A stretch of DNA of 64,000 nucleotides from assembly GCA_946811185.2 (NCBI GenBank), contig OX328113.1, positions 2,294,001 through 2,358,000 on the forward strand, given 5' to 3'. Positions 35,530 to 48,235 of this stretch are shown here, piece by piece (the first letter of the stretch is position 1; every line of letters starts with the position of its first letter). A model generated the notes under the pieces. It ran no database searches and was not told the origin of the DNA. It saw only the letters and a list, made by a program, of their open reading frames with translations. A program made the position numbers and the translations under genes. This DNA comes from Hippopus hippopus (taxonomy: Eukaryota; Mollusca; Bivalvia; Cardiida; Cardiidae).

Positions 35530-36160
35530 TTGTACAGATTCAAAATCAGCATGCATGCTCTGTGCAGCCTGATCTTGCACAACACAGACCACAAAACATC
35601 TTCATTTGTCCTTGGCTATCTATGGTTTGAAGTATAACTCCTAACCAAACACCTAGCCCCAGTAGCTAAGTCGGTAGTGTGCAGGGTTTGAGAACAGGAG
35701 GTCGTGGGTTCTATCCCCGGCTTGGCCAATTTCCTTCCGAGGATTGATGATAGTCATTGAGACAGAATTCATTCCTCTCTCACCGCTGACCGTTGTTTCG
35801 ACAATTGGTTATGTGGGAAAGCAGCCAGTGGCTTGGAAGGAAAAATTGTGTGGAGTACTGGTAAAAGAGACTCCAGGAAAGCATGGATAGGTGCACTGGC
35901 TGCCGCGATATAACTGAAATAATGTTGAAAATGGTGTTAAACACCAAACAATCAATCAACCTAACCAAACAAGTCCATGTTTTAACCCTTCTTCTACTAA
36001 ATAACTAAAAGAAATTTCAATTCAGTAGTAAAAACCGAAATATTGCTACTTCAAAGTTATGTTTTTGGGAATGATATCTCCTGCTCGGACAGTGTAGAGA
36101 TCTTGATCTACACTGTCGACAAAACAGCAGTGAGTCGCGCTTACCAATCTAAGAGTTAAC
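35530..36160 (+). repeat. F fragments around a C SINE
   Basis: F core 35,530-35,585, C SINE 35,654-35,958, F copy 35,980-36,160 with most of the dyad deleted. The SINE has a 12-bp target duplication CCTAACCAAACA at 35,640-35,651 and 35,960-35,971. Confidence 0.75.
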
Positions 36161-36477
36161 AACTCTTAAAAGAATATCATGAAAAAGAGAAAATGTAAGC
36201 AGCATTTTCTTCACAATATTAATTCATAGTCTTATATTCTTCATTAAATCATCAACATACATGTAACAAAAATAATTAAGATAATAAATTTTGATTTTTA
36301 TAAATGATTAATGAATTGAGAAATGTGTAAACATAAATTTAATATAAACTAATTTCTAGGAATGAAATTGAGTAAAGTGATAAAATTTACAAAATTAAAC
36401 TTTTTCTCAAAAAACCACAATATTAACAACATCTATAAAATTTGTGACCCATTACAACAACATCAACAACAACAAAA

Positions 36478-36945
36478 AGCAACTCATGCGAATGTCAATG
36501 CTTGGCTGCAAGTGCATAATTTTCAGTGAAAATTCTAAGTCAATAAAGGGGCATAACTGAGTCAAAAATAGTTTGATGGTTACCTGCCCCTGCCATATGC
36601 ATTCCGTTTTTGATAGTGAAAAACTTGTCCAAGTTTGAAGTCAATTTTCTTAAGTAAAAACAGAGATATTACAAAATGTCAAAGTTTTTCGCACAACAAC
36701 GACACAGGCTATGACAGTAACTCGTTGTTTTCTTTAAAAAAAAAAAAGCTGAGCTAAAAAAGCAACACATGAAACAAAATTCCCCCTTCACCAAAAAAAT
36801 CTGTATTTTAACAACCCTGAGGAAGAGGGTTTTTGAAAACATTGTGGAAAATGGAGAACATGCTGGTTACCAGCATTTATCCTTTTTCTACGATGTTTTC
36901 TACTAGAGTATCAACGATAAATCCAAACAACTGAGCCATGTTTAA
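36478..36945 (+). repeat. R-family repeat and A-family partial copy
   Basis: R 36,478-36,760; A palindrome 36,833-36,900. 36,161-36,477 is AT-rich and unassigned. Confidence 0.55.
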
Positions 36946-36977
36946 AGTCACAATAAAGGCCAAATGTAAACAAAGCG

Positions 36978-37280
36978 GGTGTTTAAATGCATTTGAATTT
37001 ATATTGTCCCATTTAAATGTATGAAAATTATTGTGTAGATGACAATCTGTTGTTGTACGGTTGGCCGAAGTGTTAGTCTCTGACAGAGAAATGAATTTCA
37101 AAACTAGGTTAAAACCTGCCAGCTAGCTGTTTCTTTTGTTTACTTTTTACCTGATTTTAAAATTCTTTTTTCTGCCAGCAACTTACATATGGCCCGACCA
37201 CACGATAACAGACTGTCATCTCCACAATATTTTTCATACTTTTAAATGGTATGATTTTAATTTAAATGTATTATGACACC
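36978..37280. repeat. J-family MITE, third copy
   Basis: Same ends and arms as the first two; about as diverged from each as they are from one another. Confidence 0.7.
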
Positions 37281-37399
37281 TGCTTTGATATTTACTTTAC
37301 TGGGCCTTTAATTTATAATGTACAAATTATTTCAATTTGGGCCATTATACAATTTTGTCCTCTGGTAAAAAGTTTAAGAATTATGCCAATGTATATATT

Positions 37400-37672
37400 A
37401 AAATGAGTCATGCTCAGTGAAAAGGGGGTCTTAATGCATATGCAAAAAGTATCGATCCAGGTCAGCCTGCGCAGTCTGCGCAGGCTGACCTGGGCCGAAA
37501 CTTTTTGCCATTGATCAATTTTCTGCATGTCAAAGGGCCAGTGTACCTGATGATTCAGTTGGTAGTTATACAAAATAGATTTTATGCATCCACAGTGATA
37601 TATGACTTGTGTTGTATAATGCATCAAAGAAATGCATTAAGCCCCCTTCTGTCAGGGCATGGCTCACTTTTA
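37400..37672 (+). repeat. B-family copy, complete
   Basis: Perfect CAGGTCAGCCTGCGCAG central dyad. 37,673-37,934 unassigned. Confidence 0.75.
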
Positions 37673-37934
37673 AATGCCACTGGGTATATGTACTAATACA
37701 TTACATATTTCATTTGCACTGAAGTATTATGTCCACACAAAAAAGAACAAAAATGAAGATAAAGAATTATAGAAAAAAAAAAAAAAAACTCTGAACAAAA
37801 AAACAATGGCAATTTATGAAAATTTTAAACGATCACAACATTTTGGAGCCAGATTGATCCACCTTACATGTATTTAATAGACTATATGGCAAAAAACTAT
37901 ATACAATATTATCAATAGATAAATAAACATATTT

Positions 37935-38515
37935 CAACCCTTATCCTGCCGTTTTGTGACCATGGATGACTTTTGAGGAGATTGTACAGCAAGACCAGCC
38001 TACACATACATGCAGTCTGATCTTGCTGTACACTCTCCGTTGCTTTGTAGGTCATATGGGTCATATAAGCCCAGCCTAAAACATGTACATTTGGCAAAAT
38101 ATTTTTGTGTTATCGTCAACAAATTTTATTTGGCAGGGTAAGGATTAACTCTTTACCACACAACAGAATTTGAGACGAGTCCAAATTTAAAGTTTTTGTA
38201 GAAGAAAAATGTAACTCAGAAATAGGAATTTGTATTGGGAAGGGTAGAAAACATTGTTGAAAAAGTAAAAAAATCCTGGTAACCAGCGTATTCTCCTTTT
38301 CCCACAGTGTTTTCAAAAGCTTTCTTTCTCAGGTTCCTTAAGTTCGACACAAAATCAATCTCACTCGAAAACAGTTATTTATGTTGCGAAGGGTAGAAAA
38401 CATTGTGGAAAAAGGAGAAAATGCTGGTTACCAGCATTTTCTCCTTTTTCCAAAATGTTTTCAAAAGCTTTCTTTCTCAGGGTTGTTAAAAATTGGGATT
38501 GTGTGGTAAAGGGTT
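37935..38515. repeat. F variant then two A-family copies
   Basis: F-like 37,935-38,147; A copies centred near 38,280 and 38,425. 38,516-38,934 is A/T-rich without gene. Confidence 0.6.
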
Positions 38516-38934
38516 GAAAGTAAACACAATATACATAAATGCAATATTTGTAATTAACATATCGGTACTATTTTTCTTGCCTGAAGAAATTTACCAAAAA
38601 AAACCAAAAATAATAACAAAATTTATGAAAAACATCAATGGCACATAAGAATTTTTGCATCATCTTTTTAAAGTCAGTTTTTACATAATAATGGAATGTC
38701 ACACTAATTTGGCTTTTGTTTTTTAATTCACTAAAAATGAAAAAAAAAAATCACAAAAGGTTGAAAAAATAAATCAATTAAAAAAAATTCATACAAAAAA
38801 CAATAACAAAAATACACTGCAATCCTGGCAGTTCATAATTATGTAGACAAATTATGCAAATCAACCTATAGTCTGATTTTCTTTCACATTGCACACCTTG
38901 CTCTCTAAATTAAGTATGTATACAATTTATGGCA

Positions 38935-39370
38935 ATTTATTTCATGCTTTTCAGTAGTTTATCTAGAAATAATGGTGGATTATGGTTTGATATTTCATGT
39001 TTAGGACCAGCGAAAAATACTGATTTCATATTTTCTAAGCCTTCAATTGAAGGTTGAAACAGTAGTTCCCATGCACTACTTACCTAGGTAAACAGTGTGT
39101 GCCATTTAACCAGCACTTTACATAGTATTGTAATGCATTCTTATATGGAGGGGGGCACACCACAGGGAATTACCAAAAACAACTGTACTAGATTTTGACA
39201 AAAGTCCCAACAAAAAAGGGGCTAGAAGCATGAAATAAATAGGTTTTTTCAGTGAAAGATTGAAATTTATTTCATCTCGTGGACATCATCGATAACATTT
39301 TCACTTGTGGCTGTGCCATTCATAAAAATATCACCATTGATATTCACTAATAAATTTCAATTTTTCACCA
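38935..39370 (+). repeat. Q-family repeat
   Basis: The reverse complement matches 47,270-47,655 (TTCAATTGAAGG, CATAATCCA blocks). Followed by an A run and unassigned sequence to 39,694 with a SINE-head trace near 39,640. Confidence 0.55.
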
Positions 39371-39694
39371 AAAAAAAAAAAAAAAATATCCTTTACATGC
39401 TTATTTCAATTCCATACCAAACAACAACATTTTTAATTAAACCATATTGGAAGAAGTTGCAATTAATAAACTGAATAGAGCTCAAATGTTAATAATCATA
39501 TTTCATTTTCTATTAACTTGAACAAGAAGGTTTCAAGTCAAATGCATGTACAGTGTATAATATTTTCATGCAAACAGACCAACAGACAAAAAAATCTAAC
39601 AAGTAAATGCCTTTTATTCAACCCTGTTCTTGAGTCTTGTACGCTACCAACTGCGCTACCTGGGCTCAGAGCACTGAACAAACCCAACATATGA

Positions 39695-40110
39695 GTCATA
39701 CTCTGTGAAAAGGGAGCTAAATGCATCTGCAAAAGTGTGCCTAGGTTAACCTGGGCCAAAACTTTTCGCTATTGGTCAATTATCTGTATGTCCAAGGACC
39801 AGTCTACCTCATGATAGTCGGGTGTTAGAAAAAGTGCATGTTATGGATCCATAAGTATGTGATGGCTTGCTTGGTACCATAGATTTCAGAGACGCATTAA
39901 GCCCCCTTTTGCCGGAGCATGGTTCATATGTATTCAGTCCAAAAGTAACTTCCAAGTATTAGTAATTCAACATTTTTTTTTGTCTTTTGAGTTTAATTTA
40001 AGCAGACAGTGTAGATCAAAGATCAGACTGCACGTTTTGTGCAGTCTGATCTTGATCTACACTGGCTGCAAAAACAATTATAGTTGTGAAAGGTATTTTA
40101 AGGGTTTACT
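39695..40110 (+). repeat. B-family copy and F core downstream of the host gene
   Basis: B 39,695-39,935 with its central dyad largely lost; F 39,990-40,110 with a perfect dyad 40,010-40,066. Confidence 0.7.
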
Positions 40111-40140
40111 TTCTCGGTGTGTGACGACCTCTGTACCAAA

Positions 40141-40192
40141 CTAATCCACTTTGACCCATTTTTGTATAGAACTGTTCAAAGCTGCAATCCAC
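40141..40192 (-). CDS. PDZ-PH-PH gene, last exon with stop codon
   Basis: Acceptor CTTTCAG. Encodes the PH2 C-terminal helix WIAALNSSIQKWVKVD and a TAG at 40,141-40,143, so the protein ends at the PH domain. Found by extending the previous exon frame; too short for ORF detection. The 3' UTR runs leftward; its end is not determined and it probably includes the F MITE at 39,990-40,110. Confidence 0.85.
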
Positions 40193-41489
40193 CTGAAAGA
40201 GTAAGTAAAGAATAAATAAAAGGAGCAGTGCATTAATGTATCTCTGTGTTGTATTATATCAAGCGACTTGCCGAGGCCCAGTAGCTCAGTCAGTAGCGTA
40301 CAGGACTTCAGAAAAGGGGATCACTGGTTCGATCCCAAGCTCGGCCAATTTCTTTCCTAGAATTGATGGTAGTCAATGCAACAGGATTCATTCCTCTCCC
40401 ACCGCTGATCGTTGTTTTGACAAGAATTATGTGGGAAAGCAGCCAGTGGCTTGAAAATAATATTGTGCTGATTACTGGTAAATGAAACTCAAGGAAAGCA
40501 TGGATAGGTGCACTGGCCACCGCAATATAATTGAAATAATGTTGAAAACGGTGTTAAACATCATACAATCAATCAATCAATCAATCAGCTAAGCTAGTTG
40601 TCACATAGTTATGGATCGGTAGAAACCATTTTGTCTACCAACTGACTGAATCACGTGGTAATATGGTCCTTGGACATGCAGAAAATTTACAAAGTGCAAA
40701 GGGTTTGGACCAAGGTCAGCTTAGATGCACAAAGGTTGATACTTTTTGCAGATGCATCAAACACCCATTTTTACAGATTCTATGGTGTGTAACAGCGTTT
40801 TCAACATTATTATAGTTATATCACATGGCCAGTGCACACCACCTATCCACGCTTTCCAGCAGAAAATATACAAATAGCAAAAAGTTTTAACCCTTAAAGA
40901 TACAACTATGATCGTTTGCTGGCAGTTTTCAGCCAGTTTTAGCCCATTTCATCCTTATTTTATGAAACTATAATCATTCTTGTGTCTTCATGCAAAATGT
41001 TGCCCCTGACAGCTGCAAGGTTGCACAGATTAGGACAGATAGAAAAAAAAGTTCATATTTTGGAGGCCTTCAAAGCAGTCGCTTTTGTCATTTACGGTTT
41101 CTAATGAGGACAAATTCCTTGAGTTTTTCTATTCCTTACACCATATATATTGGTAAATTATTTATGTTTACACTGCTGAGCCATTCTACACACTTAAGAT
41201 TTAACAGCGTTTTCTCTTTCTAGCTGTAAGGATGTATCTTTAACCTGCTAAATAAGTGAAATGAAACTTTAAAGCCAATAGTACAACCAAAACTTTGCTA
41301 TTTCAAATGTAATTTTTTTGGGGGGACAGGGGGCTGGGAATAAGTCTCCTTATCAGACAGTGTAGATCCAAGATCAGACTGCACGTTCTGTGCAGTCTGA
41401 TCTTGATCTACACTGTCTGCAAAAGGTCCTTTAGTCACCCTTAGCAGCCTTATGGATATTAGATAATATTTACTCGTAATTTTACGAAC
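40193..41489. repeat. Intron of the PDZ-PH-PH gene, repeats
   Basis: B copy (40,225-40,272 and 40,590-40,780) split by a C SINE (40,273-40,588); reverse P copy 40,897-41,240; full F copy 41,240-41,455, only about 35 bp from the exon. Confidence 0.7.
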
Positions 41490-41625
41490 CTTAATTTATC
41501 TGTCTCATTCTCTGTGTAAAATGTGAACACTCTCATCTGTTCTTCAGGGGGCTCCAAACAAAAACTGAACTTCTTGTTGATCATGCCCACTTTGTCTACT
41601 GTGTAACCATGGAGGTGTGCCACAC
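41490..41625 (-). CDS. PDZ-PH-PH gene, second part of PH2
   Basis: Acceptor AATTTTAG, donor GTTCGT (weak but in frame). Encodes VAHLHGYTVDKVG, then FSFCLEPP and VFTFYTENETDKL, matching strands 4-7 of a PH domain. Confidence 0.88.
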
Positions 41626-43226
41626 CTAAAATTAACAAGAGAAGCTTTGGAGTCATAAACTGAAATGTAACTGAAATAATTCAATATCAACTGTTTTCGT
41701 GGACATTGGTGAGTTCTGATTGGCTGAAATTTTTTTTTCATAGCTCCATGAAAAAAAAAAATCACGTGCCAGAACTACTTTTGCTGAAGGTTACTTTTGC
41801 GGGTCCTACACACTGCTGTGTTCATTTACTTTCGTTCTATCGGTTAATTTTCAGTATTGGGGATCTGAAAACTGCTTCCCTATTGTATTCTTGCACCATA
41901 CAAATATGAGTGGAAGGGGCTTTAGAAACTCCAACATTAGATTTAAAAATAAAGAAAATGAATGCAGTTTGAATTATTTCCGTGGGTGTATGTTGTCTCT
42001 AATATTAAATTATGAGGAATGAAGACAAATCTTATTTTTTCAGCCATATTCAACAAGTCCGCAAATGCTCTCAGTTTGAATGAGTTTGAAAATTTGTTGT
42101 CTGGTAAAGGGTCTACATACTTTCCTCATCTGTGAAAATTTGAACTCTTTACCAAACAACAAAATTTTTGGCATGTGCAAATTGAAAACATTTGCATACA
42201 AAATAAATGTAACTCAAAAATCAATTTTGATTTTGGAAGGGAAGAAAACAGTGTTGGAATGGGAGCAAATGCTGGTTACTAGCATTTTCTCCTTTTCCCA
42301 ACAATGATTTTAAAAGCCTTTTGCCTCAGGGTAGTTAAAGTTCGGATTGTTTGCAAAAAAAGTTTTAACATTATTTTGTTTGGAAGCAAGAATGGTAATT
42401 CTGAACACTCTTCAATAACTCAGAGGCAAAGGGAGAAGGTAAGAGTGTTTGGACCGTAATTACTTTAATGCTATATTTCAGCATCATTTTAGTTATATAG
42501 TGGCCCCTAGTGTACCTATCCATGCTTTCCTTGAGTTTCTTATACCATTATTTTGGACAATATTCTGCAAAAGCCACTGGCTGATTTCACACTTACCTAT
42601 CATCATCACCGTGAGAGAGGAATAAACCCTGTAGCAATGACAATCATCGATCCTCTGAAAGAAATTGGCTGAGCTGGGGTACCAACCAGAGATCCTCCAG
42701 TCTCAAGTCCTGGGTTGATTTGATTTGATTTTTTTAGAGTACTCCGACTGGACCGCAGCAGTACGCTAAATTAAACTGAGCAAATGGCATACTCTCAAGA
42801 TAAATCAAATCAAAAGGAAAATTAAAGATGGCCAACAATGAGCTCAATATTGCATTCAAAAGCCGCAATTAATGACATGTAAATTACCAGCTTGCAATAC
42901 ACACTGATGTCTTGCAAAGACTTCCATGTCAAAAAAATATCTTTTGCAATCTTCAAATTCAAACTTTGTTCACCTTTCCGCCATTTTTTTGTTGAGGTCA
43001 TGTGACTGCTCCGACCTCACCACTTGGACAAGGGAGGACTCTGGAGTTCTCTGGAGAAGCTACTGTGTTACACTTGATTATGAATTTGCATGGGAGTGAA
43101 AAGAATTCTCAGATCAGCTAAATCAAATCCATCCCTGTACGCTACCGTCTGCACTACCAAGCTGAGCAAAAAAGGGGAGGGGATGTTCAATGTTGTACAC
43201 AATACACAATTTGAAAATCAAATTAC
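41626..43226. repeat. Intron of the PDZ-PH-PH gene, repeats
   Basis: A copy 42,140-42,370 and reverse C SINE 42,480-42,715. The remainder, 41,626-42,139 and 42,716-43,226, shows no recognised family. Confidence 0.65.
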
Positions 43227-43411
43227 CAAGGGCCTCTTTGGAGTTACTGTTCTTGTAATAATATATGCAGGCATCTTTGAGCACACAGTATCTCTTTCTC
43301 CAACGCTTTGTGGAACGTCCCGTCTTATTAAGATACCCTGTACAATCGGGATTACGAATGTCAAGGGCAGGTAACCCAACATTGTGTGCGGTGACCTCCA
43401 TCCATGCATCT
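43227..43411 (-). CDS. PDZ-PH-PH gene, end of PH1 and start of PH2
   Basis: The acceptor is taken as ACAGAG before AGATGC, because only this keeps the frame and gives the invariant PH tryptophan in DAWMEV. The exon continues with a linker and the start of PH2: CTGYLNKTG, then WRKRYCVLKDACIYYYKN. Donor GTAATT. Confidence 0.88.
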
Positions 43412-45418
43412 CTCTGTTAGATTGGATAAAAGTGAAATTAAAATATATTCCTGCAAGAGTTATTACTTGCTTTCTCCTGTTTTCAGAGCATTTATTTATG
43501 GTGTTATTTTGCTTGCTCACATATGAACTTTAGAAGTATTTTAAGAAGGCCAATGTAGGCTCATTTCAAAAACAAATTGAGTTTAAAAACAAAGAGCTTA
43601 AAATTGAGAAAGTGTGGAACCCTCCAATGGGATCAAAACACTCCAATTAAAGAGGTTGTATCTCCAATGAGATAAGATGTCAAAAGCCCTATTTTCTAGC
43701 AAAACTAAAAACATTTACAGACAACAAATCAACTGTTGCTAAAATGATGATTTCCATCTCTAATAGGGTAGAAACATTTTGGGAAAAGGAGAAAATGCTG
43801 GTTACCAGCATTTTCTTCTTTTCCCACAATGTTTCCTAGTTTTTAAGGACACCTTATAACCACTTTCAATTTGTATTCTGCATATGCTTTCCATTTGGAC
43901 TGGTCTAGAATTTTGTCATGTCGTAAAGAGTTAGTACAGGTTGGGCTGTTGTTCACATATCAGCCATTCAAAAGCCAAACTTGCTGATGAATAGTTAAAG
44001 AAATACAAAAAGTCATTCAGTGACACACTGCTACCTGATTCTACACTTTCATCAAAATGCTACAGCAGCTTCCACAGTCTTAAACAGATTATTGCTATGC
44101 ATTTTCACTTCTTTTAACGCTATCACTCAGTCCTGACTTTTAACGACTCTAAGGATTGTCTGTTTGTTTGTATTGAAGTTTAACGCCATTGTAACAGCTT
44201 AGGTTATATCACAGTGGTCATTGCACCTATGCATATGTTTCCTGCTTTCTCACACCAGTGCTGACACAACTTTCTTTGAAAGCCACTGACTACCTTTCTC
44301 ACATGAATCAGTGAGAGGTGAAAAATCGTCGGAAAGAAAGTTTGCCTTGACCGGGTATAGAACTCACAACCACTACGTCACAAGTCCGATACACTAACCA
44401 CTGAGCTACCCTGGTGGGCCAGCCACTCTAACTAAGAAGGCTTTTGAAAACATTGGGGGAAAAGGAGAAAATTTTGATAATCAACATTTTCACCTCTTTC
44501 CACTAGGTTTTCTGCCCTTTCAAAGATAAATCCTATCATTTGAACTATCTTAAATTTGTTGTCTGCAAATGCTATCAAACTCGACATGGACAAGTAAAAA
44601 TTTTGCCATTTAGCAAACAGTTCTCAATAGATTTGCTAAGGACTTACTGTTTGATCTTGTCTCTGTCCTGCCTCGTTCAGAGCTCCAACCCATCTGAAAT
44701 ATGGCAAAGACATGGGTTTAACTCATTACCAAACGACAAAATTTTAGGTTTGTCCAATTCGAAAGCAATTGCAGACGACGAAATAAAAGTGACTGAAAAT
44801 TTCAAATTTGTTTTGTGAAGGGTAGAAAACATTGTGGGAAAAGGAGAAAATGCTGGTTACCAGCATTTTCTCCTTTTCCCACAATGTTTTCCAAAGGCTT
44901 CTTTCTCAGGGTCGTCAAAAGTAGGGATTGTGTGGTAATGGGTTAAACCTATACCCAACAGTCCTATATTTCAACGACCCTGAGGAAGAGGCCTTTTAAA
45001 ATCACTGTGAGAAAAGAAGTCAGTGAGCCATACTCTGACAAAAAGGGGTTTAACGCATGTCTGTTCATGATCGCAAGATGGGGGCTCGTCCTGGATTGGC
45101 CAAAGAACTACTGCCTAAAAAGGCTTTCTGTCATCAAACTGATGACATTTAAAAGGGGGCGTGTTACGAGAGATCACTTCTTCCTTACTGCATAGCTTCA
45201 TCCCCATAAAATCAAAACCCAATAACTGCGTTGGAGAGAATTCTCTTTAGCTAAGTTGTTAAGGTGTTGGTCTTTTAAACCTCAAATATGGATCTTTTGC
45301 ACACAGGTTGGAATCCAGCCAGGTGCGGTTTGCATTTCAGCTATGCATTTGTTGAGAACTTACATGGTCGTAAGAGAAGTAAGCAATATAAATGGTTTAA
45401 AACAGTGAACACACCTAC
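43412..45418. repeat. Intron of the PDZ-PH-PH gene, repeats
   Basis: A copies at 43,690-43,940, 44,430-44,625 and 44,718-44,946; reverse M SINE 44,168-44,420. The 44,718 copy has a palindrome of 67 bp (44,825-44,891) with one unpaired central base. 44,960-45,418 has a tRNA-like trace near 45,250-45,325. Confidence 0.7.
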
Positions 45419-45561
45419 CTCGTCATATCGTCCCGGGTCTCAGCTAGGAAATAAAAAGTTTTACTATTGTATTTTTCTGCCTTGAAAGCAAACTTATTTG
45501 GGTCACCATGTCTTGATACCGTATACCCTTGTAAGGGGATAGCACCCAGGGGATCTGTGTC
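45419..45561 (-). CDS. PDZ-PH-PH gene, second part of PH1
   Basis: Acceptor ACTTACAG, donor GTAGGT. Encodes the PH1 core with PLGAIPLQGYTV, then FAFKAE and KTFYFLAETRDDM, i.e. strands 4-7 and the start of the C-terminal helix. Confidence 0.9.
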
Positions 45562-46980
45562 CTGTAAGTAAATGAGTTTATTATTTATCCAGTGAATGTT
45601 TGGATTCATAACTTTTTATGGGAACAGAACAAAATGTTGCAAAATTTATGTTGGGTTTAAACATTTTTCTTTTACATCAACTGAGAAACAAGTTCTCACA
45701 ACTTATACTAATCACTCTCAATTCTGCTCACAGGAAACTACACCAGTACCCGTGCCGAATGTGTGGCCAATGAATAGTTCTATAGTTTACACCTGCTCCC
45801 AGGTATCAAACTCGTGACCTTATGGTTATGAGGCCGACCCTCTACCTTACAACGATGGACACCACACCAAACATAAAACAAAAAGTATGAAGTAAAGTAC
45901 ACTCTTTACTAAACTTCAACATTTTTCACTTCAAATTGTCTTTGCCTACAAAATTACCTGGATGGTGTTTTACGCCATTTTTAACATTATTTCAGTCATA
46001 TCACAGTGACAGCTTAAATATTCACGTATTTCCTGGGTTTCACCAGTGCTATGCTGGGGCTCTGAAATGCCTTACCCAAGGACAGACCTATGAAAAAGCC
46101 CAATGGAACCTGTGTCACGAGTCTGACAGTTTACCACTGAGCCACGCTGTACCCCTAAATGAGTTGAGTACAGTATGAGTAAAGAAATTCCAGGAATGCA
46201 TGGATAGGTACACTGGCCACTGTGATATATTTGAAATAATGTTGAAAATGGCATTTAACAACAAACAAGCAAACTAAAGGATATATCAGTTACTTTGTTT
46301 GATAGACAGTTGCCCTCCACCAGACAACTAAAATGCAGACTTGATCAGAATGGAATCACTTGCAGACAACAATTTACACATGCTTCAAATTATGGTACTT
46401 GCATTTCAAAAAGGTAGAAAATGTAGAAAAAAGAGAAACAGCTGGTCACACATTCCCTAAATTTTTTCAGAAGCTGTCTTTGTTATATTGCTAAAAATAT
46501 GGAATTGTTAAGAAGCGGGTTAAGGCTTGTTTAACATACAAAGATAGAGTAGGGTTTAGACATCGTACATTGTTATAGACCATTGATGGCTTAAAACACT
46601 AACAACCTAGGGCTGAACAGTAGAGTTAAATACATAACCTTACCTGGATCCCTGAATAATACATGTATTTGATTAACTTTTATCCTGCAACTTGTCACTT
46701 TTGCGAGCAGTGAGGACAACATCAGTCTACACATCAGTACACTCAATTCTTGGTCTGCACTGTTTGCAAAGTCACAAATGCTATTATACTTTTACTCGCT
46801 CTTAAAAAAACTTCAAATAGAGAGAAAGACCTTTAGATTTTTAGTCAGCAGGATAAGAACTCGTTGAATCATGAAAATAACGGTTATTGTAAGGATAGAG
46901 GGAGGATGGCCACCACCTTCCCTATCCAATATATGTGGCTAATTAAGTTTACAAAAAGAAAAAAAAATTAGACATGGTAC
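45562..46980. repeat. Intron of the PDZ-PH-PH gene, repeats
   Basis: N SINE 45,655-45,855, reverse D SINE 45,958-46,157, C-SINE tail 46,185-46,265, A-like 46,310-46,520, diverged F 46,670-46,870. Confidence 0.65.
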
Positions 46981-47162
46981 CTGTTCATTTTTGTAGTAGT
47001 ACAGACAATTATCTCTCCGTAAAATGAAGAAGCGCTTCTTCCAGATTCGAAACAGGGTCGAGGACGTCTGTTTCTGCATGAAGCCTGTCTGTACGGGAAG
47101 TTGTAGGTTCAATACCGGAGACAAGTCACCACTCCCCACCTCTAACTTCAGGTTCAATCCAT
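46981..47162 (-). CDS. PDZ-PH-PH gene, end of PDZ and start of PH1
   Basis: Acceptor ACATCCAG, donor GTACCA. After the last PDZ strand and a short linker it encodes the first PH strands: TGFMQKQ, then WKKRFFILRRDNCLYYYKN. Ends in phase 0. Confidence 0.9.
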
Positions 47163-48068
47163 CTGGATGTGGAAAAACAGTAACAGTTATAATATGATTG
47201 TTTCCCTTTCAATCTGAATACTTCAGCACTGTGGATAGTACTGGTATATACAGGATATTTGTTTTTTTTTTCCCGTAATAGATCGAAATTTTCACTGAGT
47301 TAACATCATTGGTAATATTTTCACGAGAGGTGCACCCTTTTTTGTTGGGACTTTCCTCAAAACCCAGAATAGTTGTTTTCCATAATGCCCTGTGGCCTAC
47401 CCCTTCCATTTATGAATGCATTACAATATTGCTGAAAGCTCGAGAAATGTATAGTGCATGCACATAAATTACGCCGTATTTTTTCTGGTTGAATGGCATG
47501 CGCTGTTTACCTAGTGTGAGAACTACTGTTTCCTCCTTCAATTGAAGAATTAGAAAATATGAAATCCGTGCTTTTCGCTTGCTGTAACCATGAAATATCA
47601 AACCATAATCCAACATTATTTCTTGATTAACTACCACAAAGCATGAAATAAAACCCAAAATCAGCCTATGGGATTGCGCAGGCTGATACAGGTCGACACT
47701 TTTTACAGATACATTAAACTCACTTCTCACAAAGCATGAATCAACTGCAACTGCCTAAATATTGGGTTTTGCTTGTAAATATTCTGTATGTCCAAGGACC
47801 ATTCTGCCTCATACTTCAGTTGGTTGTTAGACAAAATGGATTTTATGGATCCATAATTATATGATGTCTTGCTTGGTATGATGGATCACCAAGATGCATT
47901 AACCCTATACCACCACATTTTAATGACCCTGTGAGAAACTGAGAAAAACGCAAGTTACCATCAATTTTTCCTTTTCAAACAGTGTTTTCTAACCTATCAC
48001 ATACAGAAGTCATCTTTGGAGTCGTGTGCAAAAGATATTACTGTTCGGCAATCTTGAGATTATCCCCT

Positions 48069-48107
<39 letters not shown>

Positions 48108-48124
48108 AGCTGAAGAGAACTCAC
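47163..48124. repeat. Intron of the PDZ-PH-PH gene, repeats
   Basis: Reverse Q copy 47,270-47,655, B fragment 47,655-47,905, A fragment to 48,010, AC microsatellite 48,070-48,103. Confidence 0.65.
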
Positions 48125-48235
48125 TTTTATGAACAAGTTGAATAATTTCATCATGGTCTGACTCTAGTACATTGACCCCATTCACAGATATCAAAACTTG
48201 TCCTTCTTTCACTCCTGCCTTCTCTGCTGGACTTC
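48125..48235 (-). CDS. PDZ-PH-PH gene, C-terminal half of PDZ
   Basis: Acceptor CTTATTAG, donor GTGAGT. Encodes SPAEKAGVKEGQVLISVNG and a following HDEIIQLVHK helix, the GDxILxVNG-type core of PDZ with Q replacing the usual D. The last base is completed by the next exon, whose LNLKLEV is the final PDZ strand. Confidence 0.88.
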
